Origin: JANNYA01 sp031422315
GTDB lineage: Bacteria > Pseudomonadota > Gammaproteobacteria > Xanthomonadales > SZUA-5
NCBI GenBank assembly: GCA_031422315.1
Contig: JANOQN010000026.1
Coordinates: forward strand, 1-64,000
Direction: 5' to 3'
DNA: 64,000 bases
Below are positions 33,435 through 41,426 of the stretch, piece by piece. The translations under genes were made by a program, and so were the position numbers. Under the pieces are notes generated by a model. The model did not search any database and had not been told where the DNA came from. It saw only the letters and a list, made by a program, of their open reading frames with translations. The first letter of the stretch is position 1. Each line of letters begins with the position of its first letter.

Positions 33435-34400
33435 TCACACCACTGAAACTTGCTCAAGCACCGCGCGCGCAACCGCCCGCGCGCTCGTCGCGCTGTCGTT
33501 TAAGCTAAGCCGGTGCGCGGTGAGCGCGACAAACACCTGCTGCACATCTTCGGGTATCGCATAATCGCGCCCCGCCAAAAGCGCGACGCTGCGGGTAATT
33601 TTCAGCAAGGCCAAGCCAGCGCGCGGGCTCAAGCCAAAACGAATCGACGGATGTTCACGGCTGGCGCGCAGCAAGCGCTGCAAGTAATCCAGTAATGCGC
33701 TGGAAGCCTTCACCTTCTCAACCAGGGCTTTGATGGCGAGTAATTGCTCGGTCGAAATGCACGGCTTGACTCTGGCAATTAGCTTTTTACGATCCTCGCC
33801 CATCAGCAACGCGCGCTCAGCTGTTGCATCCGGGTAGCCCATTTGCAGCGTCAGCATAAAGCGATCTAACTGCGATTCCGGCAGCGCAAAAGTGCCGACT
33901 TGTTCAAGCGGGTTTTGCGTAGCGATAACGAAAAACGGATCCGGCAGCGCCCTGGTTTGCCCATCGGCGGTAATTTGCGCTTCGGCCATGGCTTCAAGCA
34001 GCGCGGATTGGGTTTTCGGGCTGCCGCGATTGAGTTCGTCGGCCAATAGCAGCTCGGTAAACATCGGCCCCGGAATAAAATCAAAACGCTCCGACTCGCG
34101 CCGGAAAACCGACACACCGACCAAATCCGAAGGCAATAGATCCGAGGTGAACTGTACGCGCTGAAATTGCAGGCTAAACGTGCTGGCTAACGCATGCGCG
34201 AGCGTGGTTTTACCCACTCCTGGCAAGTCTTCAAGCAGCACATGTCCACCGGCCAAAAGCGCCGCCACCACCAAGCTAACCGTTCCCGGTTTACCGACGA
34301 TAATTTCGTTGAGCTGCGCTAGTGCCGCCTTCAACAGTGCCTGCGCCGCGACTGACGTCAAAACGGCAGTTTGGCTGCCCGGGCTTTGTGGTGAGTCCAT
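33435..34400 (-). CDS. MoxR family AAA+ ATPase
   Basis: A 321-residue MoxR ATPase. Walker A is LEDLPGVGKTTLAHALA, Walker B is LLADELNRGSPKTQSALLEAM, sensor 1 is FFVIATQNPLEQVGTFALPESQLDRFML, and the C-terminal lid has FGLSPRAGLALLK. MoxR enzymes act as chaperones that load metals or assemble complexes, with DUF58/vWA partners. The partner gene is directly downstream. Start ATG 34400 (MDSPQSPGSQ) is chosen over a longer frame that has no family resemblance. Confidence 0.93.
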   Translation of the reverse strand: MDSPQSPGSQTAVLTSVAAQALLKAALAQLNEIIVGKPGTVSLVVAALLAGGHVLLEDLPGVGKTTLAHALASTFSLQFQRVQFTSDLLPSDLVGVSVFRRESERFDFIPGPMFTELLLADELNRGSPKTQSALLEAMAEAQITADGQTRALPDPFFVIATQNPLEQVGTFALPESQLDRFMLTLQMGYPDATAERALLMGEDRKKLIARVKPCISTEQLLAIKALVEKVKASSALLDYLQRLLRASREHPSIRFGLSPRAGLALLKITRSVALLAGRDYAIPEDVQQVFVALTAHRLSLNDSATSARAVARAVLEQVSVV

Positions 34401-34573
34401 CGATAACCTATGCGAATTAGTCAAAACAATAGCGTGAGACTGCCACGCGCGCCCGCTGAAGTCGAATGCTAAAAGTGCGGATTGGGCTTTTGCGCGCAAT
34501 TGCGCCATAGCCCACCTACCAGCGCTTCAATGCGGCGCTATACTGCGGATCGCACACCAGCCAGAGCAGCGAA

Positions 34574-36016
34574 ATGACCGATTCCAAGCTAGAAAATTCA
34601 AGTGTTGATGCAATCACTCCCGAGCTTGACCTAGGCGCGCTACTTGGCATGATGCGCACCGCGTGGATGCAGCAAACCCCCAGCTACAGCCAGCGCATGG
34701 ATGATTTAGCGCGGTTACGCGCGGCCGTACTTAAGCATAAGGAAGCGCTGTGCGAGGCTGTTTCGGCCGATTTTGGCCGACGTTCGAAGCATGAAACCCT
34801 GATCGCTGATGTCATGATGGTATTAGAGGACATCAAACACATGCGCAAACATTTGCGCAGCTGGATGGCTGACAAGCGTGTTCCGATTGACTTTAAAGCG
34901 TGGCCAGCGCGCGGGCGAATTATCTATAAGCCGCTTGGCGTGGTTGGCGTGCTAGCGCCGTGGAACTACCCGATTATGCTGAGCTTGGGTCCGTTAGCCG
35001 CTGCGATTGCGGCGGGCAATCACGTGATTTTAAAGCCCAGTGAAAACACGCCGCGTACCTCGGCGCTGATGGCTAAGCTGCTGGCCGAAGTATTCCCGAG
35101 CGAGCGCGTCAGCGTGGTGCTCGGCGGGCCGGAATTGGCGGCTGCGGTATCTGCTTTGCCGCTTGATCATCTGCTGTTTACCGGCTCGACTGCAGTTGGC
35201 AAACTCGTCATGGCCGCCGCTGCGCGCAATTTAACGCCGGTGACGCTGGAACTGGGCGGGAAGTCGCCCACTATCATTGCGCCGGATTTTGATGTAGTCC
35301 ACGCCGCAAAACGCATCGCCGCGATGAAGCTGCTCAACGCTGGGCAAACCTGCATCGCACCCGATTACGTCATGCTGCCGGAAGCGCAGCGGGATGCTTT
35401 TGTGAGCGCGTTTGAAGCTGAGGTTCGCCAAAGCTATCCGGCACTCGCGAGCAATCCAGACTACACCAGCATCGTCAACACCCGCCAAGCACAGCGTTTA
35501 CGGGGCTATTTGGCCGATGCCGCCGAGAAAGGCGCGAAAGTCATTTCGATTTGCGAGGGCGATCTGCCCGCAGACGATAGCAATGTATTCCCGCCGACAC
35601 TTGTACTCGACTCCAAACCGGACATGCGCCTGATGCAAGATGAAATCTTCGGGCCGATCTTGCCGGTTTTGACCTATCGCGCCATTGAAGAAGCCGTTGA
35701 TTACGTCAACGCGCATCCGCGTCCGCTGGCCTTTTATTTGTTTGATGATAAATCCAGCCGACGGAACAAAGTGCTGAGCCAAGTAACCGCAGGCGGCGTA
35801 ACGCTGAACGATTGCGCGCTGCACATCACCCAGCACAATATGCCCTTTGGTGGCGTAGGCCCAAGCGGCATGGGTCATTACCACGGGCATGCCGGTTTTT
35901 TGACGTTCACGAAAGCCATGCCGGTGTTTGAGCAGGCTGGTTGGTCCAGCTTTTGGCTGCTGAAACCGCCGTTCAAAGGTCTTGCCGACAAAATGTTGAA
36001 GTTCCTGCTGCGCTAG
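34574..36016 (+). CDS. Coniferyl aldehyde dehydrogenase-type enzyme
   Basis: A 480-residue NAD(P)-dependent aldehyde dehydrogenase. It has VVGVLAPWNYPIMLSLGPLA, the substrate/cofactor loop GSTAVGKLVM, the catalytic Glu in VTLELGGKSPTII, and the catalytic Cys in NAGQTCIAPDYVMLP. The N-terminal QRMDDLARLRAAVLKHKEAL and FKAWPARGRIIYKPLGV are typical of the CalB/class 3-like group that oxidises aromatic or long-chain aldehydes. The C-terminus is hydrophobic (WSSFWLLKPPFKGL), as in membrane-associated class 3 ALDHs. The real substrate cannot be told from sequence. Confidence 0.87.
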   Translation: MTDSKLENSSVDAITPELDLGALLGMMRTAWMQQTPSYSQRMDDLARLRAAVLKHKEALCEAVSADFGRRSKHETLIADVMMVLEDIKHMRKHLRSWMADKRVPIDFKAWPARGRIIYKPLGVVGVLAPWNYPIMLSLGPLAAAIAAGNHVILKPSENTPRTSALMAKLLAEVFPSERVSVVLGGPELAAAVSALPLDHLLFTGSTAVGKLVMAAAARNLTPVTLELGGKSPTIIAPDFDVVHAAKRIAAMKLLNAGQTCIAPDYVMLPEAQRDAFVSAFEAEVRQSYPALASNPDYTSIVNTRQAQRLRGYLADAAEKGAKVISICEGDLPADDSNVFPPTLVLDSKPDMRLMQDEIFGPILPVLTYRAIEEAVDYVNAHPRPLAFYLFDDKSSRRNKVLSQVTAGGVTLNDCALHITQHNMPFGGVGPSGMGHYHGHAGFLTFTKAMPVFEQAGWSSFWLLKPPFKGLADKMLKFLLR

Positions 36017-36104
36017 CGCAAGCCCAAGCTAAGTTAAATTCCGGTATAGAAGAATCGTCGCAAAGCTTGCACTGCCTTGCCATGGCACCGCACACTTCGC
36101 GCTC

Positions 36105-36178
36105 GGTTATGTAGCTCAGACGGTTAGAGCGCGGCACTCATAATGCTGAGGTCGGTGGTTCGATTCCACTCATAACCA
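36105..36178 (+). tRNA. tRNA-Met(CAU), elongator type
   Basis: Cloverleaf with acceptor GGTTATG (36105-36111) pairing with CATAACC (36171-36177). D arm is GTAGCTCAGACGGTTAGAGC. Anticodon CAT is at 36139-36141 in loop CTCATAA with stem CGGCA/TGCTG, and T arm GGTGGTTCGATTCCACT. CCA is not encoded (A, then ATT follows). The pattern matches proteobacterial elongator tRNA-Met; tRNA-Ile2(CAU) is a less likely alternative. Confidence 0.92.
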
Positions 36179-36310
36179 ATTGAATTGAGAATGGCCGAAA
36201 AAAGCGTCAAAACAATATGGCGAATTCGCACTTTCTATGTAGAGTCGTTCCGTACCTTACACGGATTACTTTGAGAGTGACTTGCGTAAACGTGAAGACA
36301 AGAATCCAGG

Positions 36311-36829
36311 ATGATGCGAACACTAATTTCAGCATGCGTTTGGATTACCGCGATCCTCCACGGTACATCAATTGCTGCAGAACCAATTTCAGCCGAAGCC
36401 CTAGCAGACAGCCTTAAACAAGCAATGATGCTCAACGCTGATCGCAGCGAACGCGCCGCCAAATCAGGCCCGGCGATTCAGGCCTATATCAAAGCGGGCT
36501 GGTTGGTCAAAAAGCCCAACCAACGCGCGGACTACACGGATTACTGGGTGTTGCTGAGTCCCGCGCCGTTTATGGGGCAAAAATTGATCGTAATCGAAGA
36601 AGAATATACGTCGACCTACGTCGGCTGTTGCGTGAGCGAAGGCTTGGGCGTGACTTTAAAAGCCATCTCCGATCTTGAACCGTTAAAGCGGTTCGCGGCT
36701 GCCAATGGCTGCACCGTCAATGAAAACTATGACATTGCCAGTGAACTGAGAGGCATCGGGATAGTGAGGAAGTTTCAAAAAGCCAAGTACGTCAACTTAA
36801 GCTGTAGGCAGCGTGATTTGCCTAAGTAG
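36311..36829 (+). CDS. Hypothetical secreted protein
   Basis: A 172-residue protein with a signal peptide (MMRTLISACVWITAILHG, cleavage near IAAEP). The mature part has a helix-rich start (AEALADSLKQAMMLNADRSE), then WVLLSPAPFMGQKLIVIEEE, a Cys pair in GCCVSEG, and two more Cys near the end. I do not recognise it. It is alone on its strand between tRNA-Met and a patch of gene debris. Confidence 0.6.
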   Translation: MMRTLISACVWITAILHGTSIAAEPISAEALADSLKQAMMLNADRSERAAKSGPAIQAYIKAGWLVKKPNQRADYTDYWVLLSPAPFMGQKLIVIEEEYTSTYVGCCVSEGLGVTLKAISDLEPLKRFAAANGCTVNENYDIASELRGIGIVRKFQKAKYVNLSCRQRDLPK

Positions 36830-36932
36830 TGTGGCCCATCGGCGCGCACAGATAGGCAATATCCGCCTCGCTCATTTGCCCTTCAAAGCTGCCAGCTAGC
36901 AGTTCCCATGCCGATTTTTTTCGGTGAATCCA
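36822..36932 (-). pseudogene. Gene fragment, unknown family
   Basis: Leftward frame reads KKSAWELLAGSFEGQMSEAD then IAYLCAPMGHTT and a stop at 36822-36824. It is protein-like but closed by a TAA upstream at 36933-36935, with no start codon. It is probably the remnant of a small protein's C-terminus, overlapping the end of the neighbouring gene. Confidence 0.35.
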
Positions 36933-37486
36933 TTACTTGAATCGGAACAAGTCTCGCCATTGGCTTGCTGCTTTTGGCAGCCCAAAGGGCGACACAAACT
37001 GGTTGGCATACACATTGTGTCGCCCTTGCAGGGCTCTAAAGTGTGGTGCACCGAGACCTGGGGCGTTACCCCAGGCTACCTTGTGACGCGCTTTCAGCGC
37101 TACAACCTGCGCGAACCCAAGAGATGGAGACGCGATTACCCAAAAAAAACATCAGTTTGGTTTGCGCCCGTAAACTTCACCAGCCTAAGCTTTAAGCAGC
37201 AAACCGAAAAAGATCCTCGCGTTTGCTGGGTCTGCCTGAAAATCGCGCTCGCGCCCATTGGCTCTAGAAGTCATGCGCCCACTACAGCCGCGCTGCTTTC
37301 ATAGAATCCTGTCAACGATTCAAACCAGTCGAGTGCGCTTCTCATTAATTTCTCCTGCTACAAGTTAAGCTCAGTTGGGTTTCATAAGCCCAGATGGCTA
37401 AATTGACAAGTCAAACGTACACTTTGCCATGGCTTTGTCTAATAGCGCGTCGCCCAGTTTTTCCCACATTAATCTAGGAAACCCCG
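36830..37486. other. 650-bp region without intact gene; palindromic element
   Basis: This stretch holds the gene fragment at 36822-36932, a perfect 12-bp inverted repeat (36986-36997 and 37015-37026, arms AGGGCGACACAA/TTGTGTCGCCCT), and a second palindromic block around ACCTGGGGCGTTACCCCAGG (about 37059-37078). The rightward open frame at 36924-37304 runs across these palindromes and does not look like a protein. Such sequence is typical of dispersed intergenic repeats. Confidence 0.5.
36986..37026. repeat. Perfect 12-bp inverted repeat
   Basis: Arms AGGGCGACACAA (36986-36997) and TTGTGTCGCCCT (37015-37026) with a 17-nt spacer. It forms part of a larger palindromic element and is not followed by a T run. 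Confidence 0.7.
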
Positions 37487-38287
37487 ATGAATTTCTCAGC
37501 AACCTTCATAGGCCTTGCCACCAGCGCAGCCATGTTTATCAGCGCCAGCGCAAATGCCGCGCTCACGCGTGAAGTCATCAGCTACAAAGTCGGCGAAACC
37601 GAAGTCGCGAGCGTGCTAATTGGCGATGCTAAAGTGGGCGCAAAACCCGGCCTGGTGCTAATTCCGAACTGGATGGGCATCAATGAAGCCAACTTAAAAC
37701 AGGCCGAGCTGATCGCCAATATGGGCTATGTGGTGCTGGTGGCAGATATGTACGGCAAAGCCGTGCGCCCAAAAGATGCAGCTGAAGCGGGCAAGGTTTC
37801 AGGCGCAGTAAAAACTGATCGCGCATTGATGCGTGAGCGCGTAAACGCGGCGTTGGCGCAGCTCATCAATGCAGGTAAAGCAAGAAAAGTAAGCCTTGAT
37901 GCGAGCAAATTGGGCGCGATTGGCTTTTGCTTCGGCGGCACCACCGCGATTGAAATGGCGCGCAGCGGCGCGAATGTTGCCGGTGTGGTGAGCTTTCACG
38001 GCGGATTAAGTGCCAGCCCTACATTGCCAATTTCGAGTATGACGGCTAACGTCCTCGCCCTGCACGGCGCCGAAGATCCGTACGTGCCCGCCGCAGAAGT
38101 CAGCGCGTTCCAAGCTGAAATGCGCACCGCAAAAGCAAATTGGGAGCTGGTCAGCTACGGCGGCGCGGTGCATTCCTTTACCGACGTCGATGCGAAAATG
38201 CTTGGCCAAGCGCACTACGATGAAAAGGTTGCGAAGCGCGCTTATGCGCGTATGCATAGTTTTTTTAGTGAGCTGTTTGGAAAGTAG
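37487..38287 (+). CDS. Secreted dienelactone hydrolase family protein
   Basis: A 266-residue alpha/beta hydrolase with a signal peptide (MNFSATFIGLATSAAMFISA, cleavage near ANAA). The DLH triad is visible: Cys in IGFCFGGTTAIEMA (about 146-159), Asp in LHGAEDPYVP, and His in GGAVHSFTD. The oxyanion region is LVLIPNWMGINE, and the usual Glu is in this NWMGINE segment. Family members hydrolyse lactones or esters; periplasmic members are broad. The gene is alone, and no aromatic-degradation genes adjoin it. Confidence 0.9.
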   Translation: MNFSATFIGLATSAAMFISASANAALTREVISYKVGETEVASVLIGDAKVGAKPGLVLIPNWMGINEANLKQAELIANMGYVVLVADMYGKAVRPKDAAEAGKVSGAVKTDRALMRERVNAALAQLINAGKARKVSLDASKLGAIGFCFGGTTAIEMARSGANVAGVVSFHGGLSASPTLPISSMTANVLALHGAEDPYVPAAEVSAFQAEMRTAKANWELVSYGGAVHSFTDVDAKMLGQAHYDEKVAKRAYARMHSFFSELFGK

Positions 38288-38317
38288 CGCCAAACTTGAA
38301 GTCTGATGACCTACTGG

Positions 38318-39808
38318 CTACTTTTCACCTCTAGACAATTCGCCGAGCTGAAAAGCACCAAATCCCAGAATTAAGGCTGCCAGGATAATGAGGCTGCTGA
38401 AACTCAACGTTGGCACCTGTGTCATTGGCAGCTCGCCTGCCCGCAGCGGCCGTAAATCCCGCACGAACACATCAGCGATTCGGCCATTTTGATCGTTCGG
38501 AACCAAGTTGCTGGCGAAAGATTGAAACACCACCCAATTGCCATCGCCAGAAATCAGCGGGAAGGTGCTCCAATCGTTCGATACTTGACCATCGTGAGTG
38601 TCGGAAATCAACACCGAGCGGCGTTTAATTCGGTCGTACAAATACACATCCGGAACGTTATTGGTATCACGTGGATCCAGCGCTGCGCGGGTGGTGTACG
38701 CCATAAAACGGGCGTCATCGCTGATCTGCATACGTGCAAAAACTTGGAAAATGGCGTTGTCAGCTAATGCGCCATTGACATCGCGCGAAATACACTCCAA
38801 GCGTCCAGTGGCGATTTCATACAGATACGCGTGCGGGCCGAAGAACTCGGCGCAATCCTGGGTCATTAGGCCATCCGCGACAAATACCGCAAAGCGGCCA
38901 TCGCGGCTCAAATCATAGTCATACATCGCGCCGCTAAATTCCTGGCCGTCATCGCGCATGATGCGGGTGGTGGTGCGCAACACACGATCGCGAATAAACA
39001 AATCCGTACCTTCTCGGCTTACGCTGGTATCACTCGGCACCAGATTGGGCGCACAGCTATCAAACACGGCGTATCGGCCATCATTAGATACCTCGGCGTA
39101 GGGCCAGAATGATGCATCTGAATTGCAATCTGCTAAAACTGTATCGTTAGCGGCAAACTCACCCTGGTTATTGACGCTGACAAAATCGATAGTGCCGGTG
39201 CTTCGATCACGCACGGCGACCTGGATGCCCAGAGGAGAAACCTCTCTATTGTAATCAAATTTATAAATATCAAATCCAACGCCGCCGCGGAACGACACTA
39301 CAAAGTCGGGCAAGTAGTTACTCGGGCCGAACGCCCCAGCATACTGATACGAGCCATCAGCTTGCTTGCAAAAAAAATTAACGCCGGTCTGTTTTGTCGT
39401 AACGAAATCTCTGCCAAATGCTTTGAAGCAAAATTCACTTCCGGGTTTGTCAAAGGTAGAATCCGTGATTGTGGTTTGCCCCACTGGCGCTTGCACTGAC
39501 TTGATACTGCCAGGAACACCCCTACGCCATTGCATAAGCTGCCCATATTGGCTTGCTGGCGCTTGCATATCCAGCGCAAAATTTCTATCCCGGGTTGTAT
39601 ATGCGATGCGCGAACCATTAAAAGAGATGCCGGAGGTGCCGTTGGTGGCAGTAAACCGATCGTTGCCAAAACTGAGCGTGGCTTGCTGCCCTAGGGTATT
39701 GACGGAGATGATTTCGATCGGCAGCGCAGCGGCCGCAACAGCCCCACTAGCAAATCCGCTGCAAAGGGCAAGAGCAGTTTTTATCCATGTAAAACGGGCA
39801 AGGCGCAT
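38318..39808 (-). CDS. Secreted PD40/TolB-like propeller protein with IPTL-like CTERM (copy 2)
   Basis: A 496-residue exported protein (signal MRLARFTWIKTALALCSG). It contains TolB/PD40-like blades with repeated DGRFAVF and DGNWVVFQSFASNLVPND, and phrases such as VYLYDRIKRRSVLIS and DVFVRDLRP. The C-terminal tail is VPTLSFSSLIILAALILGFG then a basic end, an IPTL-CTERM-like sorting signal. It is a tandem paralogue of the next gene; the C-terminal halves are nearly identical. The ending is LGELSRGEK, longer than usual after the helix. Its role is unknown, probably surface-bound or secreted. Confidence 0.8.
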   Translation of the reverse strand: MRLARFTWIKTALALCSGFASGAVAAAALPIEIISVNTLGQQATLSFGNDRFTATNGTSGISFNGSRIAYTTRDRNFALDMQAPASQYGQLMQWRRGVPGSIKSVQAPVGQTTITDSTFDKPGSEFCFKAFGRDFVTTKQTGVNFFCKQADGSYQYAGAFGPSNYLPDFVVSFRGGVGFDIYKFDYNREVSPLGIQVAVRDRSTGTIDFVSVNNQGEFAANDTVLADCNSDASFWPYAEVSNDGRYAVFDSCAPNLVPSDTSVSREGTDLFIRDRVLRTTTRIMRDDGQEFSGAMYDYDLSRDGRFAVFVADGLMTQDCAEFFGPHAYLYEIATGRLECISRDVNGALADNAIFQVFARMQISDDARFMAYTTRAALDPRDTNNVPDVYLYDRIKRRSVLISDTHDGQVSNDWSTFPLISGDGNWVVFQSFASNLVPNDQNGRIADVFVRDLRPLRAGELPMTQVPTLSFSSLIILAALILGFGAFQLGELSRGEK

Positions 39809-39844
39809 ATTTTTCCCCAAATGTTTTCCAGCTACTTTTTGCCT

Positions 39845-41320
39845 CTAGACCCACCGCCGCACACCAAAAACACCAAATCCCAAAGTTAAAGCAACTAAAA
39901 TAACGAGACTGCCGACACTCAAAGTCGACACCGGTGTTATTGGCAGTTCGCCTGCCCGCAGCGGCCTTAAATCCCGCACGAACACATCAGCGATTCGGCC
40001 ATTTTGATCGTTCGGTATCAAGTTGCTGGCAAATGATTGAAACACCACCCAATTGCCATCGCCAGAAATCAGCGGGAAGGTGCTCCAATCGTTCGACACT
40101 TGGCCATCGTGGGTGTCGGAAATCAACACCGAACGGCGTTTGATTCGGTCGTACAAATACACGTCTGGCACGTTATTGGTGTCGCGCGGGTCCAGCGCTG
40201 CGCGGGTGGTGTACGCCATAAAACGCGCGTCATCGCTGATTTGCAGTCGCGCAGCAACTTGGAAAATGGCATTGTCAGTCAATTCGCCATTGACATCGCG
40301 CGAAATACATTCCAGGCGCCCAGTGGCAATTTCATAGAGATACGCGTGCGGGCCGAAGAGCTCGGCGCAATCTTGGGTCATCAAACCATCGGCGGCAAAT
40401 ACCGCAAAGCGGCCATCGCGGCTCAAATCATAGTCATACATCGATCCGCTAAACTCTTGGCCGTCATCACGCATAATGCGGGTCGTGGTGCGCAGCACAC
40501 GATCACGCACAAATAGATCCGTGCCTTCTCGGCTAACACTTGAATCACCGGGCACTAAATTTGGCGCACAGCTATCAAACAGCGCATAGCGGCCATCATT
40601 GGACACTTCGGCATAAGGCCAAAAGGAGGCATCTTGATTGCAAGATATGTTTGCGCCGACGAAGGCCAAATCGCCCTGGTTATTGACGCTGACAAAATCG
40701 ATGGCACCGGAGCTTCGATCACGCACCGCAACTTGAAAGCCAAAGCCGGTATCGCCGAAATCGTAGTTAAATTTGGAGATATCAAAGCCTGCGCCTCCCC
40801 GGAATGAAGTCACAAAACTGGGTAAATAGTTATTAGGGCCGAACGCCCCGGCATACTGATATGAACCATCGGCCTGCTTGCAAAAAAAATTGCTGCCATG
40901 CTGTTTTCCTGTGACATAGTCCCTGTCAATCGCCTTGAAGCAAAACTCACTGCCGGGTTTGTCAAAGGTTGAAGCAGTTACTGTGGTTTGCCCCACCGGC
41001 GCTTGCACCGACTTAACACTACCCGGGATCGCCCGCCGCCATTGCATGAGCTGTGCATAGATGCTTGCAAATGGCGCTACGCCGTCCAGCGCAAAAGACC
41101 GATCCCGGGTTATATAGCCAATGCGCGCGCCATCAAACGAGATACCGGAGGTGCTATTGGTGGCCGCATTTCGTTCATTGCCAAAACTGAGCGTGGCTTG
41201 CTGCCCTAAGGTATTGACGGAGATGAGCTCGATTGGTAGCGCGGCGGCGGCAGCTTCGCAAGCTAATCCGCTGCAAAGAGCAAAAGCAGTTTTGATCCAC
41301 GTGGAACGGGCAAGGCGCAT
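39845..41320 (-). CDS. Secreted PD40/TolB-like propeller protein with IPTL-like CTERM (copy 1)
   Basis: A 491-residue paralogue with signal MRLARSTWIKTAFALCSGLA, the same LPIELISVNTLGQQATLSFG start of the mature part, PD40-like blades, and the tail VSTLSVGSLVILVALTLGFG then VFGVRRWV. Differences from its copy are concentrated in the first 230 residues. Start ATG 41320 is chosen because residues further upstream would be encoded by the C10 tract. It is divergent from an S8 protease, with the poly-C tract between them. Confidence 0.82.
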   Translation of the reverse strand: MRLARSTWIKTAFALCSGLACEAAAAALPIELISVNTLGQQATLSFGNERNAATNSTSGISFDGARIGYITRDRSFALDGVAPFASIYAQLMQWRRAIPGSVKSVQAPVGQTTVTASTFDKPGSEFCFKAIDRDYVTGKQHGSNFFCKQADGSYQYAGAFGPNNYLPSFVTSFRGGAGFDISKFNYDFGDTGFGFQVAVRDRSSGAIDFVSVNNQGDLAFVGANISCNQDASFWPYAEVSNDGRYALFDSCAPNLVPGDSSVSREGTDLFVRDRVLRTTTRIMRDDGQEFSGSMYDYDLSRDGRFAVFAADGLMTQDCAELFGPHAYLYEIATGRLECISRDVNGELTDNAIFQVAARLQISDDARFMAYTTRAALDPRDTNNVPDVYLYDRIKRRSVLISDTHDGQVSNDWSTFPLISGDGNWVVFQSFASNLIPNDQNGRIADVFVRDLRPLRAGELPITPVSTLSVGSLVILVALTLGFGVFGVRRWV

Positions 41321-41357
41321 ATTTCCCCCTAAAATTGTTTTGTAGAGTATTGCAAAT

Positions 41358-41367
41358 CCCCCCCCCC
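41358..41367 (+). repeat. C10 homopolymer in divergent promoter region
   Basis: Ten C's lie 38 bp before the propeller gene ATG (41320, leftward) and 59 bp before the S8 protease ATG (41427, rightward). Length changes here would alter promoter spacing for either gene. Confidence 0.6.
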
Positions 41368-41426
41368 ATTGTGTCAATTTGCACGAGATTGCTTTGCCAA
41401 TCCAAAACTAACCCTGGGGAACGCCA

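Noticed and set aside
36924..37304. 126-codon rightward frame
   Set aside because: It translates palindromic repeat sequence; its Trp/Arg-rich composition is typical of such repeats and not of a protein.
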